A stretch of 64,000 bases of DNA from Deltaproteobacteria bacterium (GCA_022711595.1 JAKLET010000005.1:62001-126000); one strand, 5' to 3'. Counted from the stretch's first letter, positions 34,828-44,173 are shown. A program made the numbers and translations. The notes: generated from the letters alone by a model not told the origin.

Positions 34828-36318
34828 TTAAAACCACCTCTGGATCACCACCTTGCTTTCCGTGAAGAAGCGGATCGCCTCTTTACCCTGCGTATGGAGG
34901 TCACCGAAAAAAGAATCCTTCATACCGCTGAACGGGAAGAAAGCAACTGGTGCGACAACGCCGATGTTCGTGCCCACGTTGCCGCTCTCGATGTTATATG
35001 TGAAGTACTTTGCGGACCTCCCGTTTTGAGTGAATATCGAATGTCCATTGCCAAAAGGATTATTATTGCAGATCTCGATCGCCTCATCGAGGTCTTTTGC
35101 CCTCATGACGCTCATGACAGGTCCGAATATCTCTTCCGAACCGATACGGCTTTCAGGATCCACACCCTCAAAGATCGTGGGCCCCAGAAAGCAGTCTTCC
35201 GGATAGTCGCCGGTTATCTTCGGTTTCCTTCCGTCGAGGAGCATTTTTGCGCCCTCGTTGATCCCGATCTCTATGTATCTCAATATATTTGCCTTCTTAT
35301 CCTGGTCTCTGACCGGCCCCATCTGGGTGTTGTCATCCAGTCCGTAGCCGATCCTTATCTTTGCCGCCATTTCGGTCATTCTGGTGACGAAATCTCTGTA
35401 AAAGGCCTCATCCTCGCCGACTATCAGCAGGTTTGCGGCGGCAAGGCATCTCTGGCCGGCATTTCCGAAAAATGATGTCATGCAGGCGGCGATGGTTGCC
35501 TGGACGTTGCAATCGGGCATCACCACCATAAAGTTCTTCGCGCCGCACTGGGCGATGACCCTCTTTCCCGTTTCCCCGCACCTTCTGTAGATCACGTCAC
35601 GGCCGGTAGGTGTTGAACCGACGAAGGTGATACCCTTGATATCGCGGTGATCGAGCATCCCTTCAACAACTGTCCTGCCGCCGTTCACCACGTTCCACAC
35701 TCCGGGCGGGAACCCGGCTTCATCAGCCAGCTCCGCCAGGCGCATCTGGCTGAATGGGACCTCGCTGGAAGGCTTGATGACGACCGTATTCCCCGTTGCC
35801 ACCGCGTACGGAGCGGACCACAAGGGTATCATAAAGGGGAAATTGAAAGGTCCGATAATACCGAAAACCCCCATGGGGGTGGGTATGACCCATTCATCGA
35901 TACCGGAGGCGATATCTTCGGAATAATACCCCTGCATCAAGGTGGGGATACCGCAGGCAACTTCCACGTTCTCGATACCCCTTCGCGTTTCGCCTCTCGA
36001 TTCGTCAATGGTCTTGCCGTGCTCCATGGTCTGGATACGGCTCACCTCTTCAAAATTCTCCTCGAGGAGTTCTTTCAACCTGAAAAGGATCCTGGTGCGG
36101 GCCAGAGGCGTTGTCCTTCTCCAGTCCGGATAGGCCTCTTTCGCCGCCTCAACAGCTTCGTTTATCTCTTCTTTCGTGGAAATAGGACATTTGCCCATCA
36201 CTTTACCCGTTGCCGGATTCACAACGTCGACTATCCTGCCCTTTGAATCGACCCATTCCCCGTTGATATAATTTTTGACCTCTTTAATACCCTTGATCGG
36301 TTCTTCCAGAATGGCCAT
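34828..36318 (-). CDS. mmsA: CoA-acylating methylmalonate-semialdehyde dehydrogenase
   Basis: The 496-residue enzyme is an aldehyde dehydrogenase of the MMSDH (MmsA/IolA) branch: catalytic Cys in NAGQRCLAA near 286, IGPFNFPFMIPLW, and the branch-specific FFPFSGMKDSFFGDLHTQG near the end. The general-base Glu of other ALDHs is missing (AQCGAKN), as in CoA-dependent members. It converts methylmalonate or malonate semialdehyde to propionyl- or acetyl-CoA in valine or inositol breakdown. It starts 1 bp after the GntR stop codon. Other short-chain aldehydes are possible substrates. Confidence 0.9.
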   Translation of the reverse strand: MAILEEPIKGIKEVKNYINGEWVDSKGRIVDVVNPATGKVMGKCPISTKEEINEAVEAAKEAYPDWRRTTPLARTRILFRLKELLEENFEEVSRIQTMEHGKTIDESRGETRRGIENVEVACGIPTLMQGYYSEDIASGIDEWVIPTPMGVFGIIGPFNFPFMIPLWSAPYAVATGNTVVIKPSSEVPFSQMRLAELADEAGFPPGVWNVVNGGRTVVEGMLDHRDIKGITFVGSTPTGRDVIYRRCGETGKRVIAQCGAKNFMVVMPDCNVQATIAACMTSFFGNAGQRCLAAANLLIVGEDEAFYRDFVTRMTEMAAKIRIGYGLDDNTQMGPVRDQDKKANILRYIEIGINEGAKMLLDGRKPKITGDYPEDCFLGPTIFEGVDPESRIGSEEIFGPVMSVMRAKDLDEAIEICNNNPFGNGHSIFTQNGRSAKYFTYNIESGNVGTNIGVVAPVAFFPFSGMKDSFFGDLHTQGKEAIRFFTESKVVIQRWF

Positions 36319-36319
36319 G

Positions 36320-37132
36320 TTATTCTTTCTCCTTTGTCTTGAATTTACTTTTCCGGGACCCTGTCAATAAACCGTCATCGGCTCCCTGATTTTCCTTTAC
36401 ATTTTCCTTCAGGTAGTACTCGACATTCTTAAGGTGGGAGACCATCATCTTCTCGGCAGACGCGCCCTTCCTCTTCTTCAACTGGTCCAGTATAAGCTTG
36501 TGGTCCTTGATAATACTGTTGGAAAATTCGCTGCTCGGGACAAGCGTCGTCTTTTTGAAGCTGAACATGAAATCGAGCACGTAATCCATCGTCAGCACAA
36601 GGACAGGGTTCTGTGTGGCCTCTCCGATGATGCTGTGAAATTCTATGTTGCTCTCTTCGAGCCTGAAAAAATCATCCTTCGACAGTATACCGCCGGTCCT
36701 TTCGATCAGCGATTCGCAATATCCGATGTTCCTTTCCAGCTTGGCGATCTCTGTCTCCGATATGCGCTTGGAGGCGATCTTACACGCAACCGGTTCGATG
36801 ATCATCCTGAGCTCAGAGAGGTCTCTCGATGTGAATTTCTTATGGTTCAGGAAATGAAAGAGCGTGGTCTTGACGTAATCACTCCTTGGTTCAGCGACGA
36901 ATATGCCGCCGCCTTTGCCTTTGCGCTTTTCAATGAGGCCGAAGGTCTCAAGGCCCTTCAGGGCCTCTCTTACCGTAACGAGGCTTACACCGAACTGTTT
37001 CCCTATCTCGAATTCGTTGGGTAGCCTGCTGCCGGGAGGGAATTCTCCTTCGAGAATGCGGTCCTTGATGCTGTTCTCGATGAGAAGGGAGAGCTTCTTA
37101 TAATTGATCGGTTCAAATGTTGAATATTTCAT
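36320..37132 (-). CDS. GntR-family (FadR subfamily) transcriptional regulator
   Basis: The 270-residue protein has an N-terminal winged helix (PPGSRLPNEFEIGKQFGVSLVTVREALKGLE, about residues 30-75) and a C-terminal FCD ligand-binding helical domain (about 95-235). The last 35 residues are a charged tail. CAGGAAAAAA precedes the ATG. Members bind acids such as acyl-CoA, pyruvate or dicarboxylates. It is co-transcribed with mmsA and follows the livF gene by 87 bp. An AT-rich palindrome just upstream could be its own operator. Confidence 0.9.
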   Translation of the reverse strand: MKYSTFEPINYKKLSLLIENSIKDRILEGEFPPGSRLPNEFEIGKQFGVSLVTVREALKGLETFGLIEKRKGKGGGIFVAEPRSDYVKTTLFHFLNHKKFTSRDLSELRMIIEPVACKIASKRISETEIAKLERNIGYCESLIERTGGILSKDDFFRLEESNIEFHSIIGEATQNPVLVLTMDYVLDFMFSFKKTTLVPSSEFSNSIIKDHKLILDQLKKRKGASAEKMMVSHLKNVEYYLKENVKENQGADDGLLTGSRKSKFKTKEKE

Positions 37133-37152
37133 GCAGTTTTTTCCTGTTTTCC

Positions 37153-37174
37153 TATAATATTGATGTTTAATATT
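37153..37174. promoter_or_regulatory. AT-rich inverted repeat before the GntR gene (candidate operator)
   Basis: Two AATATT boxes (37156-37161 and 37169-37174) flank GATGTTT, with TATAATATT on one side, 21 bp before the regulator's start codon. The TATAATAT half recurs in the larger palindrome in front of the importer genes at 41835-41870, as expected for a shared regulator. Confidence 0.35.
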
Positions 37175-37219
37175 TTTGAGTCGTGCAAATATAGGAACCT
37201 CAGCATTTTCAATGTATGT

Positions 37220-37921
37220 CTATATCCCAAGATAGGCGCATCTCACGTGTTCATTTCCCAAAAGCTCGTTCCCGGCGCCTTCAAGGACGATCTTGCCGTT
37301 CTCGAGAACGTAGCCTCTGTTTGCGAGTTCCAGGGCCTCATGGACGTTCTGCTCGACCAGAAGTACCGTGACCCCTTCCTGGTGTATCTTCATGACAGCT
37401 TCAAATATCCTTTCAACAACCAGGGGCGCCAGTCCGAGAGACGGTTCATCGAGCATGAGAAGTCTGGGGCCCGCCATGAGGCCGCGTGCCAGCGCGACCA
37501 TCTGCTGTTCACCGCCGGACAGGGTGCCTGCCAGCTGCTTCATTCTTTCTTTCAACACCGGGAACAATGTGAACACCTGGTCGAGCCTTTTTTCTCTCTC
37601 CTGTTTTGGTACTTTATAGGCCCCCATCATGAGGTTCTCCAGTATGCTCATCTCCGGGAACAGCTTTCTTCCTTCAGGCACATGAACGATGCCCATTTTA
37701 ACGATATCACGGGAACTCAGCTTGTCGAAAGGCTTTCCATCGTAGCTGATCTTTCCGGATCTCTGTTTCACGATCCCCGATATTGTTTTCAATAATGTTG
37801 TTTTGCCGGCTCCGTTGGCCCCGACAAGTGCGATTATCTCGCCTTCATTGATATTCAGGGACACACCCCAGAGTACCTGGGCTCTTCCATAGGAGACTTC
37901 AAGATTTTCGATCGTTAGCAT
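37220..37921 (-). CDS. livF: branched-chain amino acid-type ABC transporter ATPase LivF
   Basis: At 233 residues this has LivF length, with Walker A GANGAGKTTL, signature LSGGEQQMVALAR and Walker B LMLDEPSLGLAP. Together with LivG it powers uptake by the LivHM channel. It starts 7 bp inside the livG end. Substrates of Liv-type importers include branched-chain amino acids, amides and aromatic acids; the neighbouring dehydrogenase points to a carboxylic or branched-chain compound. Confidence 0.94.
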   Translation of the reverse strand: MLTIENLEVSYGRAQVLWGVSLNINEGEIIALVGANGAGKTTLLKTISGIVKQRSGKISYDGKPFDKLSSRDIVKMGIVHVPEGRKLFPEMSILENLMMGAYKVPKQEREKRLDQVFTLFPVLKERMKQLAGTLSGGEQQMVALARGLMAGPRLLMLDEPSLGLAPLVVERIFEAVMKIHQEGVTVLLVEQNVHEALELANRGYVLENGKIVLEGAGNELLGNEHVRCAYLGI

Positions 37922-38661
37922 ATTGGTTCGCCTTTTTTGTAAGAATTCGCCTTTTTGCCGAGATACGCCTCGATCACTACAGGGTTTATCACTATCTGTT
38001 CCGGCGGCATATCCGCTATCTTTTCCCCGTGATGTATGACTATGACCCTGTGGCAGGAGTTCATGATGGCCTTCAGGACGTGCTCCACCCAGACGATCGT
38101 CACACCGCTCTTGCAGATGTCCCTCACGAGGATCGACGCGTGGTCGATCTCTGTGGGATTGAGTCCTCCCATGGGTTCATCGAGAAGCAGGACCTTGGGG
38201 TTTGTTGCAAGTGCGCGGGCGATCTCGAGCCTTTTTTGTTCGCTCAATGTCAGATCGGAGGCGTATGAGGCGGCTTTGTCGATCAGCTCAACTCTTTCCA
38301 ATACCCGGCGCGCTTCCGCCTCTGCCTCCTTTCTCGCAGAATGTCTCAGGAAGGCTGCGAGACTTACATTTTCAAGAACCGTTAATTTTCGGAAAGGTTT
38401 AACGATCTGGAACGTCCGTGCTACCCCTTTATGCGCGATCGAATACGGTTTCAACCCCACAATGTCTTTTCCTTCAAGGAGGACCTTGCCTTCATTGGGA
38501 GGAACGAAACCGGTTATCAGGCTGAAGACCGTGGTCTTTCCCGCACCGTTGGGCCCGATAAGGCCGAGGATCTCCCCCTCATTCACCTGAAAAGAAAGGT
38601 TGGAAACCGCTTTCAAACCGCCGAAACATTTTGTAAGCCCTTCCACATCAAGCAGTGCCAT
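37915..38661 (-). CDS. livG: branched-chain amino acid-type ABC transporter ATPase LivG
   Basis: The 248-residue ATPase has Walker A GPNGAGKTTVF, Walker B LLLDEPMGGLNP and a signature region LTLSEQKRLEIARAL, in which the canonical SGGQ is replaced by LSEQ as is usual in LivG. The C-terminal IEAYLG is typical. Overlaps both neighbours (livM by 14 bp, livF by 7 bp). Confidence 0.94.
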   Translation of the reverse strand: MALLDVEGLTKCFGGLKAVSNLSFQVNEGEILGLIGPNGAGKTTVFSLITGFVPPNEGKVLLEGKDIVGLKPYSIAHKGVARTFQIVKPFRKLTVLENVSLAAFLRHSARKEAEAEARRVLERVELIDKAASYASDLTLSEQKRLEIARALATNPKVLLLDEPMGGLNPTEIDHASILVRDICKSGVTIVWVEHVLKAIMNSCHRVIVIHHGEKIADMPPEQIVINPVVIEAYLGKKANSYKKGEPIC

Positions 38662-39625
38662 GATTTACATCCTTCTTTAAGCGAAGTTTTTTGAACAGGG
38701 TGTTTATGCGTCCCCACACTCCATCGGGCATGTACCTGATGGCAAGCATCATAAAAAAACCGTAGAAGATAAGGTGGCCCGAGAGGAAATGCTCACGGAA
38801 GCTCTCGCCGAGCGTCACCAGCACGATCGCGCCGATCAGGGGCCCTCCAACCGTTGCCAGTCCGCCGACAACGGCGATAAAAAGCATCTCGACGGAAAGA
38901 CCGATGGAAAAGACGGCATCAGGATCGACGTAGCGCAGGTACATCGCATAAAAACCTCCGGCTATGCCGGCCAGGAACGCCGAAAGCGCGAGCGCCACCA
39001 CTCTTGCCTTCACCGTGTTTATTCCGATGGACTCGGCGCTGTCAATGTCCTCCCTCAGCGCAAGGAGGTACGCGCCGACCCGGGTCCTCGAAACTATATA
39101 CGTAATGATCAAAGCGATCAAGGTGATAATGGCAATAATGTAATAGAAGGGAACCTTGCTTTCCCAGTTAATGGCCTTGCCGAAAAAACTTACCTGGGGA
39201 AGGGTTGTGATAAGCAGGCCCACAGGGCCGGCAGTCAACGATTCCCAGTTCAGTGCCACAAGCCTCACTATCTCGGCAACCGCGAGGGTGGACAGTGAAA
39301 AGTAGGGGCCTCGGAGCCTGAAACATATGAAGCCGATCGGCAGGGAGATCAGTACGGCAACGATGCCGCCGATGAAAATGCCGTACCATGGGTCTACGCC
39401 GCAGCTCAGGTAAAGGATCATGGTGGTGTAGGCCCCGGCACCCAGGAAGGTTGCATGGCCGAACGAAACCTGTCCCGCATAGCCCCCGAGAATGTTCCAT
39501 GATGCACCGAGAACGGTCCACATGAGCACCATTATCATGAGATGCACAAAGAATGGCGAGCGGACAACGAGCGGGGCTATTCCCAGAACGATCAACCCTA
39601 TAATGATCAACACTGTTTTCTTCAT
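38648..39625 (-). CDS. livM: branched-chain amino acid-type ABC transporter permease LivM
   Basis: ATG 39625, overlapping the livH stop (ATGA), gives 325 residues with about nine membrane helices; the frame is open further upstream but inside livH. Family strings include NILGGYAGQVSFGHATFLGAGAY and RTRVGAYLLALREDIDSAESIGIN, the EAA-like coupling loop for the ATPases. The tail is basic and contacts the cytosol. Confidence 0.94.
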   Translation of the reverse strand: MKKTVLIIIGLIVLGIAPLVVRSPFFVHLMIMVLMWTVLGASWNILGGYAGQVSFGHATFLGAGAYTTMILYLSCGVDPWYGIFIGGIVAVLISLPIGFICFRLRGPYFSLSTLAVAEIVRLVALNWESLTAGPVGLLITTLPQVSFFGKAINWESKVPFYYIIAIITLIALIITYIVSRTRVGAYLLALREDIDSAESIGINTVKARVVALALSAFLAGIAGGFYAMYLRYVDPDAVFSIGLSVEMLFIAVVGGLATVGGPLIGAIVLVTLGESFREHFLSGHLIFYGFFMMLAIRYMPDGVWGRINTLFKKLRLKKDVNHGTA

Positions 39626-40488
39626 GATTTGCCAACCCCGAAAAGTCCTGAAGGTCTGAAAAGCAGAACGAGCAGGAAGATTACAAAACCTATTGCGTCC
39701 TTGTAAGGAACCGATACATAAACCGCCCCCAGGGATTCCACGACCCCGAGAAGCAGTCCTCCCGCGATCGCACCCTGTACGGAGCCGAGACCGCCAAGTA
39801 CAACGATCACGAAACACTTCGCCACCAGGATCTCCCCGACCGTAGGATAAAGATAAAGAGAAGGGGCCAGCAAAACACCGGCACCGCATGCCAGTGCCGT
39901 CCCCAGGCCGAATGTCAGCATTTCCATCTGGGCGGCGTTCACGCCCATCAATGCTGCCGCCATCGGTTCCTGGCTGGTTGCCCTGATGGCCCTGCCGGTA
40001 TCGGTCTTCACGAGGAACCAGTAAAGAAGTGCGGTGATCAGGATAGCCATACCGAATGCTATTGCAAGCGGGATCGGTACGGCTATCCCGAAAGGCCTAA
40101 GAGGCATAACCGCATAGTCAAGTTTGATCGTACGATAGTCACCTGTCCAGACAAGCAGTGCCAGGTTTGATACAAAGAGCGAAAGGCCCGCCGTGTAAAG
40201 CAGGGTGTTCAATTCGCCTGCGGGCACGATCTTTTTAAGAAGGAAACGGTATGTGAGCATACCGATGAGAAAAGCGACAGGCACCCAGAAAACGATCGAC
40301 ACAAAGGGATCGATATTCCAGAGGGTCAACGCCCAGAAAGAGCTGTACATGCCAAGCATGACCATGTCGCCATGGGCCATGTTGATGATGCGCATCACCC
40401 CGAATATTATCGTGAGTCCTACCCCTATCATCGCGTACAGGGATCCTGTCAATATGCCGCTTACTAAACTCTGGACAAGTGTCTCCAT
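39622..40488 (-). CDS. livH: branched-chain amino acid-type ABC transporter permease LivH
   Basis: The 288-residue permease has about eight membrane helices, the N-terminal GILTGSLYAMIGVGLTIIFGVM and NMAHGDMVMLGMYSSF strings, and the coupling loop TGRAIRATSQEPMAAALMGVN. It begins 14 bp after the binding-protein gene and overlaps livM. Confidence 0.94.
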   Translation of the reverse strand: METLVQSLVSGILTGSLYAMIGVGLTIIFGVMRIINMAHGDMVMLGMYSSFWALTLWNIDPFVSIVFWVPVAFLIGMLTYRFLLKKIVPAGELNTLLYTAGLSLFVSNLALLVWTGDYRTIKLDYAVMPLRPFGIAVPIPLAIAFGMAILITALLYWFLVKTDTGRAIRATSQEPMAAALMGVNAAQMEMLTFGLGTALACGAGVLLAPSLYLYPTVGEILVAKCFVIVVLGGLGSVQGAIAGGLLLGVVESLGAVYVSVPYKDAIGFVIFLLVLLFRPSGLFGVGKS

Positions 40489-40502
40489 ATTCTACCCGCT
40501 TG

Positions 40503-41735
40503 CTATTTTTTTGTGGATGGATCCGGGAAAACCGCCTTAACTTCCGCGTTTGCCTTGGGATACACGTTCAGTAATTTTCCGTCGCGCCACTGGGCAAGCA
40601 CGGAATGGTCCGGTGAATAGATGTTCTGGTTCGTATATTTGTCTCCGAGCGGGCCCTTCCAGTTGCCGAATTTCACCTTTCCGAAAACCGTTGTCATATC
40701 GGTCTTCAGCAAGGACTGGCGAAGCAGGTCGCGGTCTTTTTCGAGGTTGCCGGTGAATTTAGTCCTTTTCATGGCATCGGCGATTATATAAACGATCGCG
40801 TACCCTTCCACCTCGTGTTCTTTGGGGTGGAAACCGTATTTTTTCTCGAACTTCTGATAGAATGCCTTTGTCTTGGGATCGTTGGGATTGCCGGACCAGG
40901 CTGCGGACGAGAAGACGTTGTCACTCAGCTTGCGAAGCTCGGTAGCGAAGTCCGCGACGCCGAAACCGCCGCCGAAACCTACAAAGGCCCTGGGTGAAAC
41001 ACCCATTTCTTTCGCGTGACGGGTAAGCAGGATGGCATCGGTTGTCGAAACGGCCACCATCAGGAGATAGTCGGGATTGTTCGCCTTTACCTTTGTCATG
41101 ATGGGCTTGAAGTCAAGAGTATTGACCGGATAGGCCTCGTCGTTGACGATCTTGACATTCTTCGATTTCAGGAACGCCATGGCGGAATTGGCGATCGATT
41201 TGCCGAAAACGGTATTGTCGTAAACCACTGCCGCGGATTTCGGCAGGGCGCCGGGGGTCTCGCTGATGAACTTGTTGAAGGCCTGGGGATAGATCGTCCC
41301 CGTAGGGTTGTTCCTGAAGATCCATTCGAACCCCTTTGAAGTTATGATGTCCGCCGAAGGGTGATCAACGACGTAGGGTGTTTTGAGCCTTTGGGCAACC
41401 GAGGCGATCTCCACCGCCTGTCCCGAGGCGCGCCCCCCTGTCAGCACGAGGACCTTGTACTGGTTGATGAGTTTTTCAGTGACCGTTGCGGCAAGCGGGT
41501 TTTTTGCCTGGTGGTCTTCTATGACCACCGCGATCTTGACACCGTTTATGCCGCCGGCCTGATTGATCTCTTCAACAGCAAGATCATACGCTTTTTTGAA
41601 TTTGGCTCCGAAGGGGGCATCCGAACCGGTCATGGGCTGCGGCGCACCTATCTTGAGCGTATCATAAGACATTGCCGGTGTTGTTAAGAAAAGGACCGAA
41701 AAACAGAATAATGCAAGTACCAACAACTTTTTCAT
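40503..41735 (-). CDS. periplasmic substrate-binding protein of the Liv-type importer
   Basis: The 410-residue protein has a signal peptide (LALFCFSVLFLTTPAMS) and a type I periplasmic binding fold: IGAPQPMTGSDAPFGAKFK, then VLTGGRASGQAVEIASVAQ. The ligand pocket residues differ from LivJ/LivK, where the usual GxxxS segment binds the amino-acid carboxylate, so the ligand is open (amino acid, amide, aromatic or other acid). GGGGAGGTAG precedes the ATG. A promoter with a large palindrome lies upstream. It leads the livHMGF genes. Confidence 0.92.
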   Translation of the reverse strand: MKKLLVLALFCFSVLFLTTPAMSYDTLKIGAPQPMTGSDAPFGAKFKKAYDLAVEEINQAGGINGVKIAVVIEDHQAKNPLAATVTEKLINQYKVLVLTGGRASGQAVEIASVAQRLKTPYVVDHPSADIITSKGFEWIFRNNPTGTIYPQAFNKFISETPGALPKSAAVVYDNTVFGKSIANSAMAFLKSKNVKIVNDEAYPVNTLDFKPIMTKVKANNPDYLLMVAVSTTDAILLTRHAKEMGVSPRAFVGFGGGFGVADFATELRKLSDNVFSSAAWSGNPNDPKTKAFYQKFEKKYGFHPKEHEVEGYAIVYIIADAMKRTKFTGNLEKDRDLLRQSLLKTDMTTVFGKVKFGNWKGPLGDKYTNQNIYSPDHSVLAQWRDGKLLNVYPKANAEVKAVFPDPSTKK

Positions 41736-41834
41736 GACTACCTCCCCACAGTGTTTATTTGATGAAACACGTTAAGTTTCCGGATAAACGATCATAAGGT
41801 ATTCATGCTCTCAGTGTGTGTTTTGAATGTCTGA

Positions 41835-41876
41835 ACTTTATAATATATTAAATTATGATATTATAAAAGTTGTCAA
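41835..41876 (-). promoter_or_regulatory. promoter with overlapping palindromic operator of the Liv-type importer genes
   Basis: On the minus strand TTGACA (41876-41871) and TTTAAT (41852-41847) have an 18-bp spacer. Across this promoter lies the inverted repeat ACTTTATAATAT (41835-41846) / ATATTATAAAAGT (41858-41870), identical apart from one inserted A. A regulator binding here would cover the -10 box and spacer. The GntR product of this cluster is the obvious candidate. Confidence 0.55.
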
Positions 41877-41923
41877 GAAATTTTTTTCAGGAACCCTATT
41901 TTCTTTATTTGAGACAGTAAAAC

Positions 41924-42535
41924 CTATTTGTTTGCCGTTGCCAGCGCGGCGCCGAAGAAGATGAGCACGGTGCCCCCCGCTTTGTTCACGGCGCGGCTGC
42001 CGGCAGGTGAGGTGAACCATTTTTTCGTTCTCCCGGCCAAAAGTGCATACATGAAATGGATGGCAATGACCAGGCAGCTGTATGTCAGCACGAGGGTGAA
42101 GAACTGTGCAGTATAGCTGGCGGTGCCGTCGATGAACTGGGGGAAGATTGAAACGAAGAAAAAGATCGCCTTCGGGTTGGAAAACTGCAGGGAGATGCCT
42201 TCAATGAAACGTATCTTCATGTTCGACCTTTTCACGGGGCCTTCGTTGAACGCGGCCGGCGTGGAGCGCCACATTTTTATCCCCAGATAGATCAGGTAGG
42301 CCGCGCCAATGTATTTCATGACGGTGAAGGCAAGCGAGGAGGCGACAAGTATGAGCCCTACGCCTGTTGCCGAAACTGCCGCCACTATCAGGGCGCCCAG
42401 GGCAATTCCAAGGATCCCTCCGAAGGTGTCCCTGACGCCATAGCGCAGAGAATTCGTGATCGTCAGCGTGACTCCCGGTCCGGGGCTAAGCACCGCGGCA
42501 GCGGCAACTGCTAAAAAAAGAAGGTAATGTTCCAT
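41924..42535 (-). CDS. LysE/RhtB-family amino-acid exporter
   Basis: The 203-residue protein has six membrane helices and the family N-terminus AAAAVLSPGPGVTLTITNSLRYG, with LQFSNPKAIFFFVSIFPQF in the middle. Such proteins export amino acids, for example Lys, Thr or homoserine lactones. It lies alone upstream of the importer genes. Confidence 0.92.
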   Translation of the reverse strand: MEHYLLFLAVAAAAVLSPGPGVTLTITNSLRYGVRDTFGGILGIALGALIVAAVSATGVGLILVASSLAFTVMKYIGAAYLIYLGIKMWRSTPAAFNEGPVKRSNMKIRFIEGISLQFSNPKAIFFFVSIFPQFIDGTASYTAQFFTLVLTYSCLVIAIHFMYALLAGRTKKWFTSPAGSRAVNKAGGTVLIFFGAALATANK

Positions 42536-42596
42536 GTTCTCCGCCTGTCGATATAACGATATACTTTAGCACAACTCCATATCATTTTTCCTGACA

Positions 42597-42625
42597 TTGA
42601 CATTTCACGCGCTTTTCTCTACGCT
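42597..42625 (+). promoter_or_regulatory. possible sigma-70 promoter of the PLD nuclease gene
   Basis: A perfect TTGACA (42597-42602) is followed after 17 bp by TACGCT (42620-42625; 3 of 6), 22 bp before the start codon. The -10 box is poor. Confidence 0.35.
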
Positions 42626-42647
42626 ATGGCAGTTTGAGGGGTTTGCC

Positions 42648-43199
42648 GTGAACAATAAAGTGTCTTTTCTCTTCTTTCTCTTTCTGTGCCTGGCTGCTCT
42701 TGCCGTACTCCCTGTCACCGCTTTTTCCGATCAGTACGGTAAAGATGTCAGTGTGCGCCTGTGCTTCACGCCCGGCGGAGACTGCACTGAAAAGATCGTA
42801 AGGGAGATCGCCTCGGCACGCTCCGAGATACTTATCCAGGCATATTCCTTCACCTCCGCTCCCATCGCGAAGGCCCTTATCGAAGCCCATAAGCGCGGTA
42901 TAAAAGTGGCCGCCATTCTCGACAAGAGCCAGCGCACGGCGAAATACACCTCCGCCGCGTTCCTTGCCAACATGCGCATTCCCACCTACATCGACGGTAA
43001 ACACGCCATAGCCCACAACAAGATCATGATCATAGACGCCGCCAGGGTCATCACCGGTTCGTTCAATTTTACGAAGGCAGCCGAGGAGAAGAACGCCGAA
43101 AACCTCCTGATTATCGAATCGAAGGAGATCGCGAAGGCCTACAGGAAAAACTGGTTCGAGCACCTGGAACATTCAGAGAAATACGAACCCAGGTACTGA
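42648..43199 (+). CDS. secreted phospholipase D-like nuclease (Nuc family)
   Basis: GTG 42648 behind GAGGGG gives 183 residues with a signal peptide (VSFLFFLFLCLAALAVLPVTAFS). An upstream TTG at 42597 would put the -35 box inside the gene. One HKD motif is present (HNKIMIIDAARVITGSFN), with the family lead-in IQAYSFTSAPIAKALIEAHKRGIKVAAILD. Nuc-type enzymes work as dimers with one HKD each and cut DNA in the periplasm or outside. There is no neighbour of related function. Confidence 0.9.
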   Translation: MNNKVSFLFFLFLCLAALAVLPVTAFSDQYGKDVSVRLCFTPGGDCTEKIVREIASARSEILIQAYSFTSAPIAKALIEAHKRGIKVAAILDKSQRTAKYTSAAFLANMRIPTYIDGKHAIAHNKIMIIDAARVITGSFNFTKAAEEKNAENLLIIESKEIAKAYRKNWFEHLEHSEKYEPRY

Positions 43200-43275
43200 G
43201 CCGGGCGGTTTCTCTGGTTTCTTTCCCATTTTTCCTTGGTTTTGATGGGTCAAAAGGTTACAATGAACGCATACA

Positions 43276-44172
43276 ATGAAAAAGATCCTTGAAACTGTGC
43301 CGAACTTCAGCGAAGGGCGGGACAAGGCGAAGATCAAAAAGATCCTCGGTTGTTTCGACGGTGTGAAAGACGTCAGGCTTCTTGGCCACCATAAGGACAA
43401 AGACCACAACCGCCTCGTCGTCTCCGCTGCCGGCGAACCTGCACGCTTGAAAAAAGCGGTCCTCGAGGCCGTCAGGATCGCCGTCGATATCATAGACATG
43501 CGCAAACACAAGGGGGAACACCCCAGGATGGGCGCCGTGGACGTCATACCTTTCATTCCCATAAAAGACATGTCCATGGAGGACGCCGTCAAGGTATCGA
43601 AAGATGTTGCCAGGTCGATATGGCAGGACCTGCGCCTTCCTGTCTTTTTGTACGAAGAATCCGCACAGCGGCCGGAGAGGAAAAGCCTTGCCGATATACG
43701 CAGGGGCCAGTTCGAGGGGATGAAGGCAAAGATCAAAAAACCCGAATGGAAGCCTGACTTTGGCACCGCCGCTATACATCCCACGGCCGGTGTAGTCGCG
43801 GTCGGCGCCAGAAAACCCCTTGTCGCATTCAACGTGAATCTCGATACCGAAAGCATGGTCATCGCGAACGCCATTGCCCGGGCCGTCCGGCATCAGAACG
43901 GCGGATTGCGTTACTGCCGTGCCATCGCCATCGATCTGAAGGAACGGGGCATAGTCCAGGTGTCCATGAACATGACCGATTACACCCAAACCCCCCTTTA
44001 CCGTGCCCTCGAGATGGTCAGAATGGAAGCAAAGCGCTACGGGGTCAACGTGGCGGGCAGCGAGATAGTCGGTCTCGTCCCGGCCGACGCCCTCGTTGAA
44101 AGCGCCTCGTACTACATGGGCCTCGAAAACTTCACCACCGATCAGGTCCTGGAGATGAAGCTCATCGAATAA
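43276..44172 (+). CDS. ftcD: glutamate formimidoyltransferase FtcD (formiminotransferase domain only)
   Basis: The 298-residue protein begins with the family N-terminus ETVPNFSEGRD and continues with LLGHHKDKDHNRLVVS and GEHPRMGAVDVIPFIPI. It transfers formimino from formiminoglutamate to tetrahydrofolate in histidine breakdown or purine fermentation. The cyclodeaminase half found in the animal enzyme is absent. A 9-codon ORF with AAAGG starts at 43263 and overlaps this start out of frame. Confidence 0.93.
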   Translation: MKKILETVPNFSEGRDKAKIKKILGCFDGVKDVRLLGHHKDKDHNRLVVSAAGEPARLKKAVLEAVRIAVDIIDMRKHKGEHPRMGAVDVIPFIPIKDMSMEDAVKVSKDVARSIWQDLRLPVFLYEESAQRPERKSLADIRRGQFEGMKAKIKKPEWKPDFGTAAIHPTAGVVAVGARKPLVAFNVNLDTESMVIANAIARAVRHQNGGLRYCRAIAIDLKERGIVQVSMNMTDYTQTPLYRALEMVRMEAKRYGVNVAGSEIVGLVPADALVESASYYMGLENFTTDQVLEMKLIE

Positions 44173-44173
44173 A

